Shown here piece after piece: positions 27,001 through 35,562 of a stretch of 64,000 nucleotides of DNA; within the stretch, counting starts at the first letter, position 1, and each line of letters starts with the position of its first letter. The notes under the pieces were generated by a model. The model had not been told where the DNA came from. It made no database searches and saw nothing but the letters and a program-made list of their open reading frames with translations. This DNA comes from UBA6168 sp965222975 (lineage in GTDB: Bacteria; Bacteroidota; Bacteroidia; Chitinophagales; Saprospiraceae), in the NCBI GenBank assembly GCA_965222975.1, contig CBDCVJ010000004.1:1-64000 (forward strand). The letters are read 5' to 3'. Both the position numbers and the translations under genes were made by a program.

Positions 27001-29431
27001 TACAGCCTGTACCATCGCTCACCGTTACCGAATAAGAGCCATTGGCATTGACAGTGATGTTTTGAACTGTTTCTCCATTTGACCATAAATAGGTGTCGAA
27101 ACCGATGCCTGCGTCAAGTGTCATTTCTCCGTCGCAGGAGGTGGCCGTAGTTGCAATGACTGGAGTGAGTGATGCCCCTATTTCCAATTCTTGCACATCA
27201 GTATTGGTACAACCATTAGCATCGGTTACAGTTACTTGATAGTTGCCTGCGGTGTTGACGTTAATGCTTTGAGTAGTTTCGCCTGTACTCCAATTTATTT
27301 GTGAAAAATTATTGGAAACCGAAAAATTGGCAGTGCCGCCACTGCAAATCGAAGTGGGCCCAGTGATGGCTACTGTCGGTGGGGCGTACTCCGTTACTGC
27401 CACTTGATCAGTGCCCGTGCAACCAGCCACATCGGTTACGGTGACAGTATAAGTAATTGGTTCCGATACAGTTATGCTTTGTGTTTCATCACCATTTGAC
27501 CAAATAATTTGCGAAAAGGACTGGTTGAGTTGCAAAGTAGCCGAACCATTCTCGCAAAAACCCACTGGGCCAGTTACTGCCGGTTCAGGGGAAGGTGATT
27601 GGGCAATGGATTGGCTCGCAGTCGCTGTGCAGCCATTGGCGTCCGTAACAGTTACATTAAAATTGCCAGGCTGTGAAACGGAAATTTCTGCCGTCGTTTC
27701 ACCCCCCGGCCAGAGGTATTGAGTGAAACCACTGCTGGCTATCAAATTGCCTGACGCACCAACACACAAAGCCATTGGGCCACTAATGGAAACCTGTGGA
27801 ATAGTTGGGATAGTGACTGTATCCACTGCGGTAGCTGTACAACCTGCCGAATCAGTTACTATTACTGAATAAGTACCATTGTTCTGCACTATAGTGGTAG
27901 CTGTCGAATCCCCATTCGACCATTCATAAGAATCGCCTCCAGTAGCAGTCAAAGTCATCGTACCATCGCAATTGTAAGGAGAAGATGAAACGGTAGCGGT
28001 TGGGCCAGTGGACATGGTCAACTCTAAGTTAGTGCTGGCGGTGCAGCCGAAAACATTACTGACCATCACTTCATAATTCCCAGACGAGTCCACCGTGATC
28101 GTATCGTTTGTTTCCCCAGTTGACCACTCATAAGTTGGATAGGGGCCTCCACTTACCGTCAGTTGGACAGGGTTGCCCGTACAAGAAGCAGGGGGAGCTG
28201 GAATCACAGGTTCCGGAAAAGGAGCTGGCTGAACCATATGTTCGCCAGTCGTAGTGCAACCATTTCCATCAGTTACGGTGATGGAGTATAATTCCGGTTC
28301 ACTAACATCAATGGCCTGGGTTGTTTCATTCGTTGACCAATTATAGTTTGAAAATGGAGGATAAACGGTCAATGTAGTGGTATCCTGCCCTTCGCATATT
28401 TCATAATCACCAACTATACCTGGAAAAAGTACATCGTACATGCCTACGTAAGCAAATTGGGTTTCTGTACAGCCATTGGCATCGGTCACGGTCACTTCAT
28501 AATTTTCTGCCGGAAAGGCTATCGTACTGGGAGATTGCTGTCCATTGCTCCAACTGAAAGACACATAATCAGATGCGTTGACAACTTCTACTGTCCCATT
28601 GCTCTCTGGACATAAAAACGGGGGAGCAGAAAGCGTTGGGGGGATTTCGGTGAAAGGCAAGACATCAAAATCATCTTCACCAGGGCAACCATTATCATCG
28701 GTGATTGTAACGGTGTAATTGCCCGCCACATCAGTAATCAATTCTGGAGATGACCCTCCATTTGGCCCCCATTGGTAAGTGGCATAAGGGCCCCCGGTTA
28801 CGCTCAAAGTAGTAGGCACACCTGTACAAACCAGAATATCGCCAATAATTTCAGGTGTCGGTAGAGGGAAAAACGTCGGCGTGACGGATGCTTCTGCTGT
28901 GCAACCAGTGTCTGAATCAGTCGCCGTTACTGAATAAGTACCAGCTGTATTTACATCAATGGATTGGGTGGTTTCACCTGTTGACCACAAATAAGTATAG
29001 GTAGGGCCACCTGTTGCTTGCAGTGTAATGAACTCCACTATTTCACAAGCAGGACCTCCAGATACCGAAATGAAGATATTCATGTTTTGAGGTTTAATAT
29101 GAGCCGAAGCAGTTGCCACACACCCATTTGCATCGGTGACAGTCAAGAAAATATTCATGGAAACAGCTGGTCCAGGAATGGTTTCTATTGGCCCAGTACC
29201 TCCCGTTGACCAACTGTAAGTATAAGGCCCCGTACCCCCCGACACAGTGGAGACCAGATCTATCATCTCGCCTGCACAGAATGAATACCAAGGCGGTGCG
29301 TCAACGGACACATTGAACCCCTGACATTGCCCGTATAAATCAGCACCGGATTGCAGTCCGCCAACCATTAATAGGACAATAAAATATTTCCATAATTTTT
29401 TGGAAAACCTGCTTGTAATTGCTCGTTTCAT
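24050..29431 (-). CDS. giant repeat adhesin with T9SS type B (CHU_C) C-terminal domain
   Basis: About 1793 residues. After a signal peptide (start MKRAITSRFSKKLWK, cleaved near ADLYGQ) come about 20 tandem units of roughly 75-85 residues. Each unit follows the pattern CxG...L...Y.WSNGETT.SI.V...G.Y.VTVTDANGC, a PKD/SprB-like beta-sandwich with paired cysteines. A final Ig-like part is followed by a C-terminal gliding-motility-type sorting domain (about 95 residues, with PNTFSPNYDGVND and FKIFDRWGDMMF). It is expected to be secreted by T9SS and displayed on the cell surface as an adhesin or gliding protein. Start 29431 was chosen for the signal peptide. It is 58 bases downstream of, and probably co-transcribed with, the FG-GAP protein. 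Confidence 0.88.
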   Translation of the reverse strand: MKRAITSRFSKKLWKYFIVLLMVGGLQSGADLYGQCQGFNVSVDAPPWYSFCAGEMIDLVSTVSGGTGPYTYSWSTGGTGPIETIPGPAVSMNIFLTVTDANGCVATASAHIKPQNMNIFISVSGGPACEIVEFITLQATGGPTYTYLWSTGETTQSIDVNTAGTYSVTATDSDTGCTAEASVTPTFFPLPTPEIIGDILVCTGVPTTLSVTGGPYATYQWGPNGGSSPELITDVAGNYTVTITDDNGCPGEDDFDVLPFTEIPPTLSAPPFLCPESNGTVEVVNASDYVSFSWSNGQQSPSTIAFPAENYEVTVTDANGCTETQFAYVGMYDVLFPGIVGDYEICEGQDTTTLTVYPPFSNYNWSTNETTQAIDVSEPELYSITVTDGNGCTTTGEHMVQPAPFPEPVIPAPPASCTGNPVQLTVSGGPYPTYEWSTGETNDTITVDSSGNYEVMVSNVFGCTASTNLELTMSTGPTATVSSSPYNCDGTMTLTATGGDSYEWSNGDSTATTIVQNNGTYSVIVTDSAGCTATAVDTVTIPTIPQVSISGPMALCVGASGNLIASSGFTQYLWPGGETTAEISVSQPGNFNVTVTDANGCTATASQSIAQSPSPEPAVTGPVGFCENGSATLQLNQSFSQIIWSNGDETQSITVSEPITYTVTVTDVAGCTGTDQVAVTEYAPPTVAITGPTSICSGGTANFSVSNNFSQINWSTGETTQSINVNTAGNYQVTVTDANGCTNTDVQELEIGASLTPVIATTATSCDGEMTLDAGIGFDTYLWSNGETVQNITVNANGSYSVTVSDGTGCTGEDSEAVTMPVPPTINIAGPTAVCEGESANLTAGAGFTSYEWSNGETTATISVSQPNTYSIVATDANGCTAEASLVFENNPLPTASISGPSSICIGSTASLEVTGSFSQINWNTGETSPVIDVTQSGAYSVVVTDANGCTNEAAHEVEIGSSLTPAIVTSGNVCDGMATLDAGGGYINYLWSNGLTTPSITVTTTGSYSVTVSDATGCSGEISEMVTIPTPPQVSITGPDSACEGVVATFTADAGFASYQWTNGATTSSIDVSQTGIYEVIVTDANGCTASSNKPFEYVQAPAATIIGPSSICTGSQAQLSVSGNFAQVTWSNGANTNDITVSQAGTYSVVVSDGNGCSVEATHNLEIGTSLSPVITTTDVSCDGWAILDAGGGFSNYSWSNGEVGQSIIVNGEGLYAVTVSDGTGCSGETTLMLTLPTPPVVDILGSPTMCTGSSTEFSVPNNFTQVVWSTGELTNSITVFNEGIYTVTVTDANGCTATDEINLEVANALSPDITNTLADCDGTSTLSAGGGFDSYLWSNGSTNPTITVTSNGTYAVTVSDASGCTGIATIDITLPVPPIVSIAGAQGLCVGDETMLVAPGGFDQYLWNTGQTTPSITVSLGGIYSVTVSDENGCTATDEWLLEQWQTDYSFIEEEACSTLDTGTVETIFTNQFGCDSLVITSIVLAPELTTTISLSACEGSSAEYNGVAIAAGASQEFVYNAFNGCDSVVTVSVTAMPSVDFELSATETCWNAHTGSIQVAMLNGTAPYQYALNGGGIQTTSVFTDLPAGQHLISVSDANGCVLSETIDILQTEPVDILIEEPELTCDESAVLLQPTVVSGDMTNIQWLWPDGITDPYMMVEQAGNYLLQVDDGCEMQEIPIHVSWADERRDGDFFFIPNTFSPNYDGVNDLFKVYPGHDFVIKSFEFKIFDRWGDMMFGTTNTEEGWDGMYRHVQKQPGVYVWFVKAKLELCGGREMDYFKEGGVTIMR

Positions 29432-29489
29432 ATCTGAAGAGTTTAAGTTATTATGACTATTTTGGGTATTTGGAATTGGATATTGGGTA

Positions 29490-32225
29490 TTACAAAACAA
29501 CTATTCGTTGGCTGAACACCTGTCCTCTTTGACCAATCTGGATCATGTAAATGCCTGCTGCATAGTCATTTAGGTTAAAGAAAAATGATGAGGTTGATCC
29601 TACCTCTTGTCGAAGCACTTCCAGACCATTAGCATCGAACAGACGCAGTAGGTCGCCCTGTGCAGGTGTGTTTTTCATTTTTATAAAAAGCTGTCCGTCA
29701 GTGGGATTGGGAAAAATTTCGATGTTGTTTTGAGGATCGGTTTCTGCTGTTCCCGTCACTGTTATTTCCACAGGCACTCTTTCAGAAATACACTCGGCAT
29801 CTTGTGTTCTGATCTGCCAATCGTAGAAATAGTAATAGAAGTTTTTACCAAAAGAGGAGGATGTAATTTGTCCAACCTCGCCAATGGGGTATGGGTAATT
29901 AAGTGGCTCTGTATTTCTGAAAAGGTTACCCAATGGACAGTGCAAAGACAATTGGCCTATGGGCACATCGAAGCCCAGCTCCAACACGTTCCAACCTGTT
30001 TCTACATAGAATTGCTTTACCGCCAAAAGGGTATCAGGAGAAAACAACTGGATGAAACGAACGCCCTCCGAAGAGCCTGGAGGCAAGTACACCTTAACCG
30101 ATAACAGGGTAAATGGCTGCCATGCTTCAAAATACAGGAAGCCCGTTTGAGCCGAAATGCCTCCCTCTCCTATCGTATCCATTTTTCCGCCCAGCTGTAT
30201 TTCTCCCGAAAAAAGAGGATGGCTTTCTACGTAATAAACCTCATTGGCAGCCAACACTGGTGTTTGAAATTCACATCCAACATGCAATAAATTGCCACCC
30301 ATTTCAGCATCGTACCAATGGCAGTTTTCGCCATCGGCAAATAACAATATGGAATCGCCCTGACCGATGATGGCGTCTGTGGCAAAAGGGGCTGGCGATG
30401 GTAAAATATTTACCTCATACGGCAAGGACTCCAATTGGCCGGAAGTGCATTTTGCATCAGTTTTCACAGTATAACTGCCTGATTCAGTGACGTTAATGCT
30501 TTGCCCCTCATTGCCATTTGACCAAATAGGGTTTTGTCCGGCAACTATTGATAAAACAACGGTGTCGCCTTCACAAACCTGATTAGCTGGAGAGACAGCT
30601 ATGGTAGGAGGCACTTCCTCCGCTACTTTTATATCTATAAAATCAGAAAACGAAACGCAGCCATTTGCATCTGTCAATACTGCAAAATACCTACCGGGGT
30701 GAGCGACTTGGATAGCCGCATCGGTGCTACCATTCGACCATAAGTATTGGGCAAAACCCATTGGGGTTTCCAATTGTATCGAATCGCCTGGGCATAGTTC
30801 GTGTCCATCGTTTTCTAAAAAAGTAAAAGGCAACAGGCAGGCAGCTTCTGGTACAAGATAAGTTGAATCTCCTGTCAGGTCATGCAAAGTAGTACTGATA
30901 CCAGAAGGCCATTTTATTTTCAAGGAATCCACCTGGGTATATTGCCCCAATCCAAAATGTACTGTGAGCGAACTCATCGGGCTAAAGCTCTGCCCTGACC
31001 GTACTTCCCTCGACTGCATGCCCCATGCGCCATAGATTTCGACCCTTGCCCCGATGCCGTTGCGGTTGCTGACAAGGCCAAAGGGGTTCACTTTTATCCA
31101 ATGGTTGTCGGCATTACCTTCATTGACCCAAAGCTGTCCGTTTCGCACCACGTCGAGGAATCCATCATTATTAAAGTCGCCGATGGCTCCGGGTTTTACA
31201 GGTGAGCTTTGCCCAGAAAAAGTCAGGTCGCCGTGGCCGAGATACAGTTCATGAGTGAGCTCTGAAAAAATATCTACGAACCCGTCATTGTTAAAATCGC
31301 CTGAAGCGTTTTCCCATGCGCCGAAATCAAAAGGCTCAATGCCAGAATTGGCAGTCACGTCAGTAAATGTCCCATCTCCGTTATTTTTAAAAAGCAGGTT
31401 CTGATTATCGTGGTTGACGATGAAAGCATCGAAATCACCATCGTTATCAAAATCCTCAAATACGGTACTCCATGATTGAGAGTTGTCATCCAAGCCAACC
31501 GCAGCAGCCACCTCAGTATAAGTCCCGTTACCGTCGTTTTGGTAGAGCAAATTTGTGCGCACTACATCGCCCGGAGGCGCACCAGCTAGGCATTTAGAAA
31601 TATAAAGATCGATATCCTGATCGTTGTCATAATCCGTCCATATTGCTGCATAATTGCCAGGCAAGTTGGCCGTATTGATTAAGGTGTGATCGGATGACAT
31701 ATTTCCAGTGCCATCATTTCGAAATGGAACAGAACGACCCTCATCATGGCAAACAAATGCATCCAACCAACCATCATTGTCAATATCTGCCATGGTCGAG
31801 CGCTGGCTGAAAATGGTGTCGGGCATGAGGGATTCAGCGTAGCTTGTTCCCGTATTATTTACCTTTATAAAAGAAACAGTCGAGCTATTGGCAAATAATA
31901 AATCATTAAATCCATTATTATCTATATCCCCTGCACAAACACTCCATCCTGGCAGCGATTGAATTGGGAGTGGGAAAAATTGCTGTATATAAGAACCGTC
32001 TATTTGCTGAAAATCTATAAGAATCCCTTTGCCCCCAACACGCACCACATCGTCGAGAAAATCGCCGTTCATATCCACCCCACAATCCGCATAAGCCGTA
32101 AAACCTGAAACTGAATTCAACGAATAATAATCAGGGCTAAAAGAGACGGGCTGCCCAAACGCACCTATCGCAAAGGAAATTAAAATAAATATTAGGTTAC
32201 ATTTTTTGGATAAAGGAGGATGCAT
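29490..32225 (-). CDS. FG-GAP/ASPIC repeat protein with T9SS type A sorting domain
   Basis: About 911 residues. A signal peptide (FILISFAIGAFGQ) is followed by six to seven FG-GAP/VCBS units (about 40-380, repeated GDFNNDGF, DFDNDGDFDAF, TDYDNDQDIDLY calcium-binding loops) and an ASPIC/UnbV-type segment (about 385-450, NRNGIGARVEIYG and LKIKWPSG). Then come two Ig-like units similar to those of the giant neighbour (LETPMGFAQYLWSNGST), a less regular region and a C-terminal type A sorting domain (FPNPTDGQLFIKM ... GIYMIQIGQ). It should be exported by T9SS. Shared WSNG units with the downstream adhesin suggest a common cell-surface function. Confidence 0.87.
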   Translation of the reverse strand: MHPPLSKKCNLIFILISFAIGAFGQPVSFSPDYYSLNSVSGFTAYADCGVDMNGDFLDDVVRVGGKGILIDFQQIDGSYIQQFFPLPIQSLPGWSVCAGDIDNNGFNDLLFANSSTVSFIKVNNTGTSYAESLMPDTIFSQRSTMADIDNDGWLDAFVCHDEGRSVPFRNDGTGNMSSDHTLINTANLPGNYAAIWTDYDNDQDIDLYISKCLAGAPPGDVVRTNLLYQNDGNGTYTEVAAAVGLDDNSQSWSTVFEDFDNDGDFDAFIVNHDNQNLLFKNNGDGTFTDVTANSGIEPFDFGAWENASGDFNNDGFVDIFSELTHELYLGHGDLTFSGQSSPVKPGAIGDFNNDGFLDVVRNGQLWVNEGNADNHWIKVNPFGLVSNRNGIGARVEIYGAWGMQSREVRSGQSFSPMSSLTVHFGLGQYTQVDSLKIKWPSGISTTLHDLTGDSTYLVPEAACLLPFTFLENDGHELCPGDSIQLETPMGFAQYLWSNGSTDAAIQVAHPGRYFAVLTDANGCVSFSDFIDIKVAEEVPPTIAVSPANQVCEGDTVVLSIVAGQNPIWSNGNEGQSINVTESGSYTVKTDAKCTSGQLESLPYEVNILPSPAPFATDAIIGQGDSILLFADGENCHWYDAEMGGNLLHVGCEFQTPVLAANEVYYVESHPLFSGEIQLGGKMDTIGEGGISAQTGFLYFEAWQPFTLLSVKVYLPPGSSEGVRFIQLFSPDTLLAVKQFYVETGWNVLELGFDVPIGQLSLHCPLGNLFRNTEPLNYPYPIGEVGQITSSSFGKNFYYYFYDWQIRTQDAECISERVPVEITVTGTAETDPQNNIEIFPNPTDGQLFIKMKNTPAQGDLLRLFDANGLEVLRQEVGSTSSFFFNLNDYAAGIYMIQIGQRGQVFSQRIVVL

Positions 32226-32644
32226 ATTTATCTGTTTAAAAAATCGCAACACATTTAACAATGGCTGTTTTTTTTTGATAAAAATACATCTACATAAAGG
32301 GGCATTCCCACTCTATGAGGTTGAACAGGAATAAAAAACCACCCAACGGGAAGAACAGGAAAACGACAGGACAACATAAGAGGCAACTTTATAAGAAACA
32401 GCAGTATTTGCAGGCATCTTCGACGCTTTATTACAAAAGCAAACCCTTCTATTTCAGCAAGCAATTATTCCCGTTCAGTAGCTTTTATTATTTAAAATAG
32501 AATTGCATAAATAATATTGGGAATGAAAAACAATTGGGCAATTTGTAAAATGGAAAGATTTTAAAAAAATAAAAATCAAATAAACACAAAGACAATCCGA
32601 ATTCAAGTTAAACTAAAAACAATTAACAATTAATATCAATCTTT

Positions 32645-32761
32645 CTGATTGTAACGTTTTACGTAGCTCTATAAAATTTCAGGCAGTTCCAAGAGCGGCG
32701 GGGTTATTTTATAGATTCGAAACCACTTTTATTAATAGCCTACGCAAAACGTTACAATCAG
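32645..32761. repeat. 117-bp element bounded by 22-bp inverted repeats
   Basis: Arms 32645-32666 and 32740-32761 (core ctgattgtaacgtttt) match with one mismatch, and an inner pair (32668-32677 with 32706-32715, tctataaaat) continues the fold. It lies in the 848-base gap between the divergent FG-GAP and lipoprotein genes. It could be a small palindromic element or part of a structured RNA ending at the terminator 40 bases on. Confidence 0.6.
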
Positions 32762-32801
32762 CAATCTTTTTTTTCTTAACAACAATTTGCTTGTGAAAAA
32801 G

Positions 32802-32837
32802 AGACCCCTTTGCGGTTGAGCAAGGGGTCTTGTTTTT
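32802..32837 (+). terminator. orphan intrinsic terminator
   Basis: Stem agacccctt (32802-32810) with aaggggtct (32822-32830), an 11-base loop and then tgtttttt: a textbook rho-independent terminator on the plus strand. No plus-strand gene lies upstream within 580 bases (the neighbour at 29.5-32.2 kb is on the other strand). This points to a short plus-strand transcript in 32262-32800, perhaps including the inverted-repeat element. Confidence 0.65.
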
Positions 32838-33073
32838 TAAAATGGAAAGTAGCTGCGTATTTTAAAAAAACAATATTTCAAACATGCCAAAGCGTAATTC
32901 AAAATATGCCGATCGCCTATCCTGAAACTGCCAGCCCTACAGGCTAACCTATTGGCATGCATGGTCGTAACAAGTGAATTACGTTGGAAAGATATTTGAT
33001 TTGGGAAAGAAATTTGCAACCACCCCAAGCAATTTATTAATCAATTACATTTTCTAAATCAAAAATCTTAAAC

Positions 33074-33634
33074 ATGATTAAACTAACAAAGCTCTTTTTA
33101 GCCTTCTCTCTATTAGCATTTTTAAGCTCCTGCGGAGGCGATGACGAACCGACCGTCACTGATGACTCTATCATAGGCACATGGAAAGCGGTATCGTTTG
33201 ATGCCGAGATTGAAACCACGACTGACTTCTTCGGGACAGAAACCACTATCTTGTCTTCCATTGAAGGCAGCAACCTCGATTACGAGGTCACTTTTGACGA
33301 AACAACATTCATGACCAATGGCAGTTATGACATTTCTTACGATGTCACTTTTGACGGAGTGGAATTTCCCGTGCCTGAACAGTCTGTGACCGACGTTTCA
33401 GGCGATGGAACCTATTCAACCGATGGCAATATCATTACTATCAATGGGGCATTTTACGAACTGGAAGCCAACGGCGTTGACTACACTGCCCTCGATGAAG
33501 GGCAAACAGCCGAATTTGAAATCAATGGGAACGGTGAGTTGATCATTACACAAGATGAAGAAATGGAAACTACCCAAAGTGGTACTACCGCAACTGTCAA
33601 AGTTGTTTCCAATTCTGTTTGGGTCAGGCAATGA
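33074..33634 (+). CDS. lipocalin-like lipoprotein
   Basis: 186 residues. Lipoprotein signal with lipobox SSC (Cys20) followed by an acidic stretch GGDDEPTVTDDS, as in surface-exposed Bacteroidota lipoproteins. The body begins with IIGTWKAVSFDAE, the typical first strand of lipocalin-like (DUF4923/DUF5004-type) domains, and continues as alternating beta-strands. It has its own terminator at 33665-33703. Ligand unknown. Confidence 0.75.
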   Translation: MIKLTKLFLAFSLLAFLSSCGGDDEPTVTDDSIIGTWKAVSFDAEIETTTDFFGTETTILSSIEGSNLDYEVTFDETTFMTNGSYDISYDVTFDGVEFPVPEQSVTDVSGDGTYSTDGNIITINGAFYELEANGVDYTALDEGQTAEFEINGNGELIITQDEEMETTQSGTTATVKVVSNSVWVRQ

Positions 33635-33664
33635 TCCCGGTTATCAAGCGTCAAGAATAATTGA

Positions 33665-33703
33665 AATAAAAAGTGGTACTGATTATCAGTACCACTTTTT
33701 ATT
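33665..33703. terminator. 18-bp perfect hairpin terminator
   Basis: Arms 33665-33682 and 33686-33703 (core aaaaagtggtactga) form a perfect stem with a 3-base loop and a T-rich 3' side, 31 bases after the lipocalin-like gene. Confidence 0.8.
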
Positions 33704-33812
33704 TTGTGTTGGCATCTTAAAATTTTTGTAGGTTTAGCCTCTTATTGACAATTGGTTTTTAGAATACTAAGACTTATCCACATCATTCATCTGCTTATCG
33801 AAACAATTTATC

Positions 33813-34340
33813 ATGAAACCAACAAACTTTTTTATTTTTTGGATTTTCCTGTTCTTATTTTCGTGTTCAACCAAGCATGAAAACAATACTCCAACCCCAC
33901 CTCCCGTCATTGATTTTGAAAAAGAAAAAGCGGCCATCATGGAGGCGGTAGCAGCTGAATCAGCCGCTTTTTGGAACAAAGATTTTGAAAAATATGCTTC
34001 ATATTGGGTACACGAACCTTACCTCCGTACCATGGGTTGGTGGCCTGCCGGGGGCGTTAATGTAGTGGAAGGCTGGGAAGCAAGAGGCAAGCGTACCAAA
34101 TCCCATTTCGAAAAAAGCCCTGACCCGAACCCCAATGCCACCAAGGTCAGGCGGGAAAACATCAATATCCGAATTTACCAAGATGTGGCGTGGCTCACCT
34201 ACGACCAATACGGCGTGGACTCAGGGGATGAATTGATGGATATGCCCGGCCTGAGTCGAGAGACCCGTTTCATGGAAAAACACGATGGCCAATGGAAAAT
34301 TGCTTATGCATGCTGGCTGTTGGAAGGTGACAATAAATAA
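33813..34340 (+). CDS. NTF2-like (SnoaL/DUF4440-type) lipoprotein
   Basis: 175 residues, lipobox FSC (Cys18) after MKPTNFFIFWIFLFLFS. The mature region has an N-terminal helix (EKAAIMEAVAAESAAFWNKDFEKYASYWV) then strands ending in TRFMEKHDGQWKIAYACWL, which is the usual closing strand of DUF4440/SnoaL-like domains. It may bind a small ligand in the envelope. It directly precedes gene relics at 34358 onwards. Confidence 0.75.
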   Translation: MKPTNFFIFWIFLFLFSCSTKHENNTPTPPPVIDFEKEKAAIMEAVAAESAAFWNKDFEKYASYWVHEPYLRTMGWWPAGGVNVVEGWEARGKRTKSHFEKSPDPNPNATKVRRENINIRIYQDVAWLTYDQYGVDSGDELMDMPGLSRETRFMEKHDGQWKIAYACWLLEGDNK

Positions 34341-34357
34341 AAGCGCTTATAACAATG

Positions 34358-34606
34358 TAGTCGCCAAATTCGACACCTACCATGAAAATGCCGAAAACGT
34401 CTATCGGGTCAATTTTATCCGTATCACCAACGGGCAGCCCATTAAAAATTGGCGAATTAAATCCCCTTTGAAAGACCCGGCCACTTTTCGCACGCCGATC
34501 TCTTTGGCACGGTTGGCAGATTTGGCGGTAAATAAATTAATAAAATTAATGCAGGCCAATAGCAAAATAAATAATGCAATCGCCCCAAATAATTTTACCA
34601 TTTTAA
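34358..34606. pseudogene. two opposed relics of an ABC permease (MacB/FtsX type)
   Basis: On the plus strand 34358-34440 encodes FDTYHENAENVYRVNF, the N-terminal motif of MacB-like periplasmic domains in Bacteroidota permeases. On the minus strand 34444-34606 encodes ALFILLLACINFINLFTAKS followed by NRAKEIGVRKVAGS, the first FtsX helix and loop. The two pieces belong to one protein family but face each other and abut within a few bases, so the gene has been deleted and one part inverted. Neither piece is functional. Confidence 0.75.
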
Positions 34607-34744
34607 AATCACTGTGTTGGTGGTTGTCAAAAGTGTTTTCGGATTTTAGATAAATATCTCCGATCGGCTACAGCTCAAGCGTCCGGTGTTTTTTTAATAT
34701 TTCCGAAAATTGGTTTTCTGTTTTCAAAAGATGCTTTGGCAAAA

Positions 34745-34845
34745 ATGCCAGCATTACATTTGACGCACCACCTAATATTATTGTTTCAGCTCCAACAGGT
34801 TATGGTAAGACAACAGCCGTTACATAATGGATTAAAGAATAAAAT
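34745..34845 (+). pseudogene. relic of a MalT/LuxR-type ATPase P-loop
   Basis: The plus-strand frame encodes NIIVSAPTGYGKTTAVT, then a stop, then WIKE. This closely matches the Walker A region of MalT-type LuxR regulators, in which the stop position is normally Gln. No rest of the gene is seen. It lies in the 706-base relic zone between 34341 and 35046. Confidence 0.5.
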
Positions 34846-35046
34846 TTCAACCGCTTGATTATCGATAGACACAAGAGATATTGTTCCAAATTATTTCTTC
34901 CCTTTTTTAATAAGACAGTATTCAAACCGTACATGAAAATATTGAGAAAAATCATTGAATAAATTGATCAAGATCAATACATGGTTCTTTCATTTTTTAA
35001 ATAATGGACTTCACGCTAAAAAGCTGCCTTCTTAAAAATTAGAATC

Positions 35047-35433
35047 ATGAAAAAAGCACATCCCAATATCGAGGTTCTCAAGAGGTTCGACCCTACAAAT
35101 ATTGCTGCTATGGCTGAGGTTTTAGCAGAAGATTTTGTTTGGCATTTTATTAATCCTGAACTGCCCGAGGTACAAGGAGACTATTTTGGTCTTGATGGCT
35201 TGGCTGACTTCTTCAAAAAAATGGGAGGGCATACGGATGGTACCTTTAAGGTAAACCCTTTATCCATCACCCCTATTGGAGATGAATTTGTCGTTGTGCA
35301 TGTTAAGGACACGATGGCATTAAATGGAAAACAAATGGAAATTGACGCCATTGTATTGTGGCATATTATTGATGAAAAAATTAAAGAAGCGTGGGATATT
35401 CCTGCTTTGCATACTGCAACAGTTTTAAAATAA
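35047..35433 (+). CDS. SnoaL-like/NTF2-family cytoplasmic protein
   Basis: 128 residues without a signal peptide. The pattern is a helix (NIAAMAEVLAEDFVWHFINP), a loop, strands ITPIGDEFVVVHVKDTM and a final strand KIKEAWDIPAL, which is the SnoaL-like polyketide-cyclase/ketosteroid-isomerase fold (WDIP is a common end motif). The next gene encodes a CrtI-type flavoprotein, so it might act in the same small-molecule pathway. The reaction is unknown. Confidence 0.7.
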   Translation: MKKAHPNIEVLKRFDPTNIAAMAEVLAEDFVWHFINPELPEVQGDYFGLDGLADFFKKMGGHTDGTFKVNPLSITPIGDEFVVVHVKDTMALNGKQMEIDAIVLWHIIDEKIKEAWDIPALHTATVLK

Positions 35434-35562
35434 AAATCATGAAAATAGTTGAGTGATATGCCCAAAAGCGGATTGGATATAATCTCCGATCTATAAGATA
35501 GATTCCGATCATGTGCAATACACAAACATTTACCCACAATAAAAGATAAAAAATACCTCAAA

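Noticed and set aside
32315..32500. 61-codon plus-strand frame rich in Lys/Tyr
   Set aside because: Low-complexity A/T-rich leader region of the divergent gene; no domain or start signal.
32837..33028. 63-codon minus-strand frame ending at the orphan terminator
   Set aside because: No recognisable domain or signal; it could be the end of a transcript but the coding evidence is too weak.
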